Positions 15,890 through 20,912 of a stretch of 20,912 nt of DNA are shown here, in pieces. Positions within the stretch are counted from its first letter, which is position 1, and every line of letters begins with the position of its first letter. A program made the translations under genes and the position numbers. The stretch is from TMED23 sp964639965 (GTDB taxonomy: Bacteria; Pseudomonadota; Alphaproteobacteria; Rhodospirillales; UBA2165), in NCBI GenBank assembly GCA_964639965.1, contig CAZXGI010000042.1:1-20912 (forward strand), given 5' to 3'. Below the pieces are notes generated by a model. That model worked only from the letters and a program-made list of their open reading frames with translations. It made no database searches and was not told where the DNA came from.

Positions 15890-16154
15890 TTATCTCGTTA
15901 TAATAATCTTCTGATCGCATTAGTATTTTTCTTAATAATTTTGCACTAAGAACTAAAAATACGCAGACGATAAAGCTGTACAAACCGTGCATTCCAACTA
16001 TTAAGTCCTCAACAGGATGAGTTACGTGTTTGTGATAAAAAAAGTCAGCCAGAACAGAAATTACGCAGATACTGATTAGAGTATACCAAATTTTATCAAC
16101 ATTTTTTTTATTATCTAGCCAATATTTTTTTCCAACTGATTTTGGAGTTTTCAT
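15879..16154 (-). CDS. Small two-helix membrane protein of the antiporter operon
   Basis: This 91-residue protein has two predicted membrane helices (about 21-41, IWYTLISICVISVLADFFY, and 55-75, GLYSFIVCVFLVLSAKLL). A conserved-looking FYHKHVTHPVEDLIVGMHG loop lies between them, and a charged tail ends in RSEDYYNEINDD. The N-terminus is basic and soluble (KKYWLDNKKNVDK), so both ends probably face the cytoplasm. AAAGGA 8 bases before the ATG fixes the start. It sits 14 bases after the second pump and overlaps the third, so it is very likely co-translated as a part of the complex. It matches no named Mrp subunit (not E, F or C). I recall similar proteins beside such pumps in other proteobacteria, but no function. 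Confidence 0.75.
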   Translation of the reverse strand: MKTPKSVGKKYWLDNKKNVDKIWYTLISICVISVLADFFYHKHVTHPVEDLIVGMHGLYSFIVCVFLVLSAKLLRKILMRSEDYYNEINDD

Positions 16155-16168
16155 TATTTTTTCCTTTA

Positions 16169-17683
16169 TTATTCCATTCCAGCAATTGGCGTGAGCAATT
16201 TAAAAATAGTATCTGCATAGATGAATAGAACTATACAGCCTATGCTCGAGATGGTCATTGCTAATAAACAAAACGGCGGGGCTTCTCGCACGTTACCAAA
16301 CCGCAGGCTTTGCCAAAAATTAATGTCATTTGAATGCTCTTTATTCTGGCCTTTCGCTGGTTTGTAATCTGAAAAGAATCCGCGTGCGACTATCGGCATT
16401 AAATAAGCAATATTTAATAGTGAACTCACCATAAATACTATTATGAATATTGTGTACCCTGCTTCTGCAGATGAAAGCATTAAGTACCATTTACTCCAAG
16501 ATCCCCCTAGAGGCGGCAGTCCGATAATACTTAAAGATCCTATAAAAAATGCCGTGAATGTGATAGGCATAATTCTGCCCAAACCGTCCATTTCAGAAAC
16601 TTCTGTTTTATGACTAGCGACCATGATGGCCCCCGCACAGAAAAACAAAGTAATTTTACCAAAAGCATGCATGGCTATGTGCATACCACCACCGATTATT
16701 CCTAAACCGTTAGCGAGAGCTGCACCTAGAACAATATAAGCGAGTTGGCTTATTGTTGAATATGCTAAACGAGCCTTTAGGTTGTCTTTTGTCAGTGCTA
16801 CGCAAGATGCAGCGATTAGAGTAAAAGCTGCTACATACATCAACCAGTTGTCTTCTGAAATTCCAGCCAATGTGTCGACACCAAAAATATATATAACGAC
16901 CTTTAGAACCGTAAATACACCCGCCTTAACAACCGCGACGGCATGTAATAATGCGCTAACCGGAGTTGGCGCTACCATAGCTGCAGGAAGCCAACGATGA
17001 ATTGGCATTAGAGCTGCTTTACCAATACCGTACATGTAAAGAAATAACAGTATAGAAATAATTGTATTTGATACCTTGCCTTCCAATATACCGCCGGCTT
17101 TAAAATCTAGAGTGCCAGTGGTTTGCCACGTCCAAACAATGGCCAAGAGTTGCAACCCTATTGAAGTGCCGAGTAGAATGCCTAGATATATTCTACCTGA
17201 TTTAACTGCCTCTGGTTTCCCCGAATGGGTGACAAGCGGAAAAGTGCAAATAGTTAGTATCTCATAACTGAAAAATAAGGTAAGCATGTTGCCGGCAAAT
17301 GCGACGCCAATTGCGCTAGCAAGAGCAATTGCGAAAAAGAAATAGAATCTGGTTTGGTTAATTTCGTGATGGCCACGCATGTAACCAATTGAATAAATAG
17401 AGTTTACAATCCAGAGGCCTGAGGCCACGAGGCCAAATAACATACCCAAGGGTTCCACAGTAAAGTTAATAGCCAGTCCAGGTACGAATTCAAAAAGTGT
17501 TAGGCTAGGTCTCTCGCCGGCAAGAATTAAGGGCGTTAGCGAAGCTACAACGAGAAACAAAACCACTGCTGTTATGAGCGTGATAGTCTCGCGCAAATTA
17601 GGTGTTTTACCTGCGAGTAGTATACCAACTGAACCAATTAATGGAATTAAAATCGCCCAAAGAATTGCATTATCGACTATCAT
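16169..17683 (-). CDS. Second antiporter-like (NuoM/MnhD-type) pump subunit
   Basis: This polytopic membrane pump subunit has 504 residues. The ion-path residues are in place: Glu141 in LFFSYEILTICTF (TM5), Lys222 in GIGKAALMPIHRWLPAAMVAPTPVSALLHAVAVVKAG (TM7), with His229, His247 and Lys253 in the same stretch. The PTPVSALLHA pattern is shared with NuoL/NuoM and MrpA/MrpD. Its ATG overlaps the stop of the MnhD gene by four bases (ATGA), showing translational coupling. It is followed after 14 bases by the 91-residue gene. Length and motifs fit either subunit D or a NuoM-like form, so I give no gene symbol. Confidence 0.88.
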   Translation of the reverse strand: MIVDNAILWAILIPLIGSVGILLAGKTPNLRETITLITAVVLFLVVASLTPLILAGERPSLTLFEFVPGLAINFTVEPLGMLFGLVASGLWIVNSIYSIGYMRGHHEINQTRFYFFFAIALASAIGVAFAGNMLTLFFSYEILTICTFPLVTHSGKPEAVKSGRIYLGILLGTSIGLQLLAIVWTWQTTGTLDFKAGGILEGKVSNTIISILLFLYMYGIGKAALMPIHRWLPAAMVAPTPVSALLHAVAVVKAGVFTVLKVVIYIFGVDTLAGISEDNWLMYVAAFTLIAASCVALTKDNLKARLAYSTISQLAYIVLGAALANGLGIIGGGMHIAMHAFGKITLFFCAGAIMVASHKTEVSEMDGLGRIMPITFTAFFIGSLSIIGLPPLGGSWSKWYLMLSSAEAGYTIFIIVFMVSSLLNIAYLMPIVARGFFSDYKPAKGQNKEHSNDINFWQSLRFGNVREAPPFCLLAMTISSIGCIVLFIYADTIFKLLTPIAGME

Positions 17684-19167
17684 GGGGAACCACCGATCAA
17701 TGAACTAGCAGCATTCATCGCCGTTGAAATGGTAAACTCTGTATTAATTCCAAAATAAAAGTTGGAACCTACCATAATCCACATCGGAACGAGCATACTT
17801 AAAGGCGCTTCAGTGATTTCAGGTGATCCACTAGGACGATCCTTAAAATAAGCGGATTCAATTACTTTCCAAAAGTAAATTACTGCGAGTAATGAACTAA
17901 CTAAGATAAAACCCGCAACGAGCCACCAACCTTTTTCCAAAGCTCCTAGAATTAAATACCATTTGCTGATAAACCCCACAGTCAATGGTACGCCAACTAG
18001 GCTAAATCCGGCCGCGACAAATGCGGCCATTGTATAAGGCATTGCTCTACCTAGACCCGCCATATCTTCTATTCTTACTGATTTTATTCGATAAAAAACG
18101 GCGGCTAACGCGAGAAACAGAGCTCCTTTTATGACTGCGTGATTAAATAGATGAAGTATTGTTGCTGCTAGGCCTGTAACCGTAACCATGCTAATACCAA
18201 TGACCATGTAGCCGACTTGCGCGACACTTGAATAGGCTAATAAACGCTTGGTGTTATTCTGGTAGATAGCTACAGCCGACATGGAAAGAATGGCAATTAA
18301 TCCCAATATCAAAAGGAGTTCAGAAATCGGTAATGTTAAAAATATCTTTGTTCCGAAAATTGAAAAGTAGATTCGCAACAAAGCGTAAACGGCAACTTTT
18401 GTGGCAGTGGCAGCAAGAAATGCTGTAACCACTGAAGGGGCATAAGCGTAAGCGTTTGGCAGCCATACATGAAGTGGGAAAAGGCCCAGCTTAAGCCCTA
18501 TTCCAATCGTAAGGAATCCAATTGCAATTAACACAGTTCTAGATTCCGAGATTTCTGGCATTCGATTAGCCAAATCAGAAATGTTAAGGGTCCCTGTCAT
18601 TTGATACATTAAGCCAACGCCTATAATGTAGAAAGTGGCACCAACGGTACCAAGGATTAGGTATCTAAAAGCAGCAGTAAGAGCTTTTGGTTGCGTCCCG
18701 AGGCTAATCAACACATATGATGAAAGAGAAGAAATTTCCAAGAATACAAAAAGGTTAAATGCATCGCCAGTAATTGCAATGCCAAGTAGACCAGTCAGTG
18801 TAAGCAAATACATGGTATAAAAGAGGTAGGTGCGATCAGGAGGAATTTCGTCCTGGACACTATCTGGAGCAAAAACCATAACGATTGAGCCGATAGCGGT
18901 TACAATTAGCAAGACAAAGGCTGAAAATACGTCAACTTTATATTCAATTCCCCATGGGGCTTGCCAACTACCCAAGAAATAAGAAATCGGACCATTTGAA
19001 ATAACCTGCTCTAGCAGCAGTATAGAAACACCTAAAGATAGCCACGATACGGCCAGGGCAATAAGCCAAGAGATACCCGCCCGCCGAAAAATAACACAGA
19101 CAGGAGCCGTAATTAAGGGAAGTACGACCTGAATAGCCTGAAGGTTGGCTGAAAAACTCGCGAACAT
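17680..19167 (-). CDS. mnhD: Na+/H+ antiporter subunit D (NuoN/MnhD-type)
   Basis: This is a membrane pump subunit of 495 residues in the Mrp/Mnh complex. Conserved charges are Glu144 in LFVFLEISSLSSYVLISLG (TM5), Lys226 in GLKLGLFPLHVWLPNAYAYAPS (TM7) with His233, and Lys257 in AATATKVAVYALLR. The AYAPSVVTAFL pattern is the MnhD/NuoN form rather than the PTPVSALLHA form of its neighbour. Position also supports subunit D: it directly follows MnhC with a one-base TAATG overlap. It overlaps the next pump by four bases. The subunit D identity is by order and motif, and the family is certain. Confidence 0.9.
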   Translation of the reverse strand: MFASFSANLQAIQVVLPLITAPVCVIFRRAGISWLIALAVSWLSLGVSILLLEQVISNGPISYFLGSWQAPWGIEYKVDVFSAFVLLIVTAIGSIVMVFAPDSVQDEIPPDRTYLFYTMYLLTLTGLLGIAITGDAFNLFVFLEISSLSSYVLISLGTQPKALTAAFRYLILGTVGATFYIIGVGLMYQMTGTLNISDLANRMPEISESRTVLIAIGFLTIGIGLKLGLFPLHVWLPNAYAYAPSVVTAFLAATATKVAVYALLRIYFSIFGTKIFLTLPISELLLILGLIAILSMSAVAIYQNNTKRLLAYSSVAQVGYMVIGISMVTVTGLAATILHLFNHAVIKGALFLALAAVFYRIKSVRIEDMAGLGRAMPYTMAAFVAAGFSLVGVPLTVGFISKWYLILGALEKGWWLVAGFILVSSLLAVIYFWKVIESAYFKDRPSGSPEITEAPLSMLVPMWIMVGSNFYFGINTEFTISTAMNAASSLIGGSP

Positions 19168-19535
19168 TAGGATAGCTTCCTTTCCTGTTCGGTTATTTCA
19201 TCTTCTTCAATAGTCCCATAAGCATCTCGTATGCGGACAATCAACGCTAAACCGAGGGCAGTCGTGGCCACTCCCACGACAATTGCGGTTAGAATTAAAA
19301 CATGTGGTAGAGGCTTCGAGTAATGCTTTATAGCATCATCAAGAATTGGTGCGGAACCACCATCGATATTGCTAATAGTGATATAAAAAACAAAAACTGA
19401 AACTTGAAAAATATTTAAGCCAACGATTTTTTTGACTAGATTTCCATGAGATATAACGACGAAGAAACCGGACATCATCAGGACGATTACAATCCAATAA
19501 TTAAAAAGACCAGGAATTTCGAAAGGTACATTCAT
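19167..19535 (-). CDS. mnhC: Na+/H+ antiporter subunit C (NuoK-like)
   Basis: This small three-helix membrane subunit of the Mrp/Mnh complex is homologous to NuoK of complex I. The 122 residues show the C-subunit pattern: GLFNYWIVIVLMMSGFF, then KIVGLNIFQVSVFVFYI, a loop, and the hallmark PLPHVLILTAIVVGVATTALGLAL. The C-terminus is an acidic soluble tail (TIEEDEITEQERKLS). It starts 3 bases after the MnhB stop, with AGGA 11 bases upstream of the ATG, and overlaps MnhD by one base. Confidence 0.92.
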   Translation of the reverse strand: MNVPFEIPGLFNYWIVIVLMMSGFFVVISHGNLVKKIVGLNIFQVSVFVFYITISNIDGGSAPILDDAIKHYSKPLPHVLILTAIVVGVATTALGLALIVRIRDAYGTIEEDEITEQERKLS

Positions 19536-19538
19536 GGG

Positions 19539-19955
19539 CTAGAAATCCTGCCCAGCGAAAACAAAAAATATTGTTACCATTGTGGAAGCCACAGTCACGC
19601 CTACACCCAACTCAACAAGTAAAATGCCTATGTGTTGGCCACCTACAGCAGAGGAAGCCAGAACATTATAATCCAGATAATTTCCTCCCATTAATATGCC
19701 AAACACTCCAACTCCTGCGTAAAGCAACACACCTCCAGCTAGCAAGATACGCGTTGCCGTGGCTGGTAACACTTTGCGTGCATTCTCGATTCCGAATATG
19801 AGGCCATAAAGAATAAAGGCAGCGGCAAATATTACGCCAGCTTGGAATCCTCCTCCAGGGCCGAAATCACCATGGAATTGTACATAGAGTGCAAACAAAA
19901 GAATGAAAGGTATCATGAACTTGGAAACGACGCGCAGGATAGAATGGTTGTTCAT
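19539..19955 (-). CDS. mnhB: Na+/H+ antiporter subunit B
   Basis: This membrane subunit of the Mrp/Mnh complex (MrpB, MbhF in archaeal complexes) has 138 residues and four predicted helices. The signature is HGDFGPGGGFQAGVIFAAAFILYG at about 28-51, preceded by SKFMIPFILLFALYVQF and followed by a C-terminal GILLVELGVGVTVASTMVTIFFVFAG. The length is normal. Its ATG overlaps the stop of the MbhD/E-like gene by four bases (ATGA). The next gene, MnhC, starts 3 bases after it. The assignment is firm. Confidence 0.93.
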   Translation of the reverse strand: MNNHSILRVVSKFMIPFILLFALYVQFHGDFGPGGGFQAGVIFAAAFILYGLIFGIENARKVLPATATRILLAGGVLLYAGVGVFGILMGGNYLDYNVLASSAVGGQHIGILLVELGVGVTVASTMVTIFFVFAGQDF

Positions 19956-20512
19956 ACTTCCTCCTTTTTCTTTTTGGGGTCAGTGTTTTTTGAAAGTCCT
20001 GGACGCCAACGATTTCGACCACGGCCAAGTAGCACGAGAACGCCGATTGCAGCCGTAAAGATTACAACCGTTTCACCCAGAGTATCATGACCGCGGTAGC
20101 TAGCGAGAACCGATGTAACTATATTCGGAATACCTATTTCGGTGCCAGAATTTTCAATAAACCTTGGAATGAGATGGAGATTCGCTGGAGCTTCTGCTGC
20201 CCCATAAAGGGGCATGTCAAGCGTGCCATAAATTAAGGCAGCTCCGGTCACTATAACAATTAAGAGAGGAAAAAAATCACTTGAATTATGTTTCTTTTCG
20301 GATTCACCTGTGATAGCTAATGTAGCTAACATCAACAAGGTTGAAATACCTGCACCTACGGAAGCTTCTGTAAATGCAACGTCAACGGCGGTTAAATGAA
20401 CGTATAGTGAGGCCGCCAGCAAGCTAAAAATTCCGGAAAGCATCACAACCGCAAATAAGTTACGCAATTTAATGATACCTCCGGCAACTATGGCCATTAA
20501 GAGTAAAATCAC
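19952..20512 (-). CDS. MbhD/MbhE-like (DUF4040) subunit, stand-alone MrpA C-terminal part
   Basis: In most bacterial Mrp systems these domains are the C-terminus of MrpA, and in archaeal Mbh/Mbx they are separate genes. The 186 residues show the DUF4040 (MbhD) pattern FAVVMLSGIFSLLAASLYV and AVDVAFTEASVGAGISTLLMLATL. An MbhE-like region follows, with SYRGHDTLGETVVIFTAAIGVLVLLG. The C-terminus is basic. The first usual start is GTG 20512, 17 bases after the MnhG stop, but it has no ribosome binding site. The frame continues upstream with family-like residues (I-D-A-F-I-D-I) to an ATA at 20531-20533, which has AAAGGA 8 bases before it. See the separate entry. It overlaps MnhB by four bases. Confidence 0.88.
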   Translation of the reverse strand: MILLLMAIVAGGIIKLRNLFAVVMLSGIFSLLAASLYVHLTAVDVAFTEASVGAGISTLLMLATLAITGESEKKHNSSDFFPLLIVIVTGAALIYGTLDMPLYGAAEAPANLHLIPRFIENSGTEIGIPNIVTSVLASYRGHDTLGETVVIFTAAIGVLVLLGRGRNRWRPGLSKNTDPKKKKEEV

Positions 20513-20529
20513 TATGTCAATAAAGGCGT

Positions 20530-20898
20530 CTATGACTTCTTTCCTTTGTTTTTTGGAGTGGTTTTATTAGATATTTTTTTTCGGACCTTTTTTCGCCTGT
20601 CTTCGTGCAATAGTGGTTTGACGCCACCAGCAATCGCTGCTTTAGCTAAAGCATGGGTTGTGGTTGGTGAGGCAAAAAACATAAACAATAAAATAAGTAC
20701 GAGTTTTACTGAGACAATCGTCCATCCCTCCTGCAACATCATACCTCCAAACATTAATCCAATAGCTATTGTGTCAGCGATACTGGCTGCATGCATTCGT
20801 GTAAATACATCAGGCATTCGCAACACCCCTATAGCGCTAATTACACCAAAAACGCCCCCTGACAAAAGAAGAATCCAGCTCAAAACATCGAGAAACAT
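20530..20898 (-). CDS. mnhG: Na+/H+ antiporter subunit G
   Basis: This is a membrane subunit of the Mrp/Mnh complex with 122 residues and three predicted helices. The hallmark GVLRMPDVFTRMHAASIADTIAIGLMFGG is at about 23-51, followed by VKLVLILLFMFFASPTTTHALAKAA. An unusually Lys/Arg-rich tail (RRKKVRKKISNKTTPKNKGKKS) follows. GGGAG 8 bases before the ATG (visible at the right edge) supports the start. In that short edge piece an in-frame-looking TAG ends directly before the ATG and may be the stop of the preceding subunit, expected to be MnhF. It is the first complete gene of the operon in the window. Confidence 0.92.
   Translation of the reverse strand: MFLDVLSWILLLSGGVFGVISAIGVLRMPDVFTRMHAASIADTIAIGLMFGGMMLQEGWTIVSVKLVLILLFMFFASPTTTHALAKAAIAGGVKPLLHEDRRKKVRKKISNKTTPKNKGKKS
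20531..20547 (-). promoter_or_regulatory. Ribosome binding site before a possible ATA start
   Basis: On the minus strand AAAGGA (20542-20547) lies 8 bases before an in-frame ATA (20531-20533), which overlaps the TAG stop of MnhG. The GTG at 20512 is 29 bases from this site, too far for normal use. ATA is a very rare start codon, so coupled initiation at the GTG remains the safer reading. Confidence 0.35.
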
Positions 20899-20912
20899 CT
20901 ATAAGTCTCCCA

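Noticed and set aside
14198..20898. Respiratory complex I or membrane-bound hydrogenase operon
   Set aside because: Only the antiporter-type subunits and small Mrp subunits are present. No NuoB/C/D/I or hydrogenase large or small subunit is visible, and MnhB, MnhC and MnhG are Mrp-specific in combination.

Overview
This window is a stretch of chromosome from an AT-rich alphaproteobacterium, probably a marine or other free-living member near Rhodospirillales or SAR116. The lineage call is inference. It rests on a DUF3572 protein (a mostly alphaproteobacterial family), a stand-alone Panacea/SocA-domain protein, a fused molybdopterin-binding/MocA-type protein, and the layout of the Mrp-type locus. 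I see no phage, IS element, CRISPR array, tRNA or rRNA.

Left part (1-9280): mostly single genes on both strands with AT-rich spacers. In order: the 3' part of the tRNA 2-selenouridine synthase gene with a good intrinsic terminator; a small unknown protein; a two-domain NIPSNAP protein (minus); a PagL-like lipid A deacylase with an unusual N-terminal extension; an aldo/keto reductase (minus); a heparinase II/III family protein; a DUF3572 protein (minus); an arylsulfotransferase-like propeller protein without a signal peptide; a glycine-zipper surface-antigen lipoprotein; and an unrecognised Q/N-rich protein.

Middle part (9437-13365, minus): a tight four-gene operon of the molybdenum hydroxylase type. 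Transcription runs from the [2Fe-2S] subunit (CoxS-like) to the FAD subunit (CoxM-like), an XdhC/CoxI maturation factor, and a fused molybdopterin-binding/MocA-type nucleotidyltransferase. The molybdenum-carrying large subunit (CoxL/XdhB-like) is absent, so the enzyme cannot be complete from this locus. A 219-base region with two dyads separates the operon from a divergent Panacea-domain gene.

Right part (14198-20898 and beyond the right edge, minus): an eight-gene, tightly packed Mrp/Mnh-type cation/proton antiporter operon. Order is MnhG, a separate MbhD/MbhE-like (DUF4040) protein, MnhB, MnhC, MnhD, a second NuoL/M/N-type pump, a 91-residue two-helix membrane protein, and a third pump. The first five follow the order of the Mrp module in archaeal Mbh/Mbx complexes rather than canonical MrpA-G, because the C-terminal MrpA domains are a separate gene. 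MnhE and MnhF probably lie just beyond the right edge. The three pumps, the extra small membrane protein and an oddly placed start for the MbhD/E gene are the features most worth a second look.
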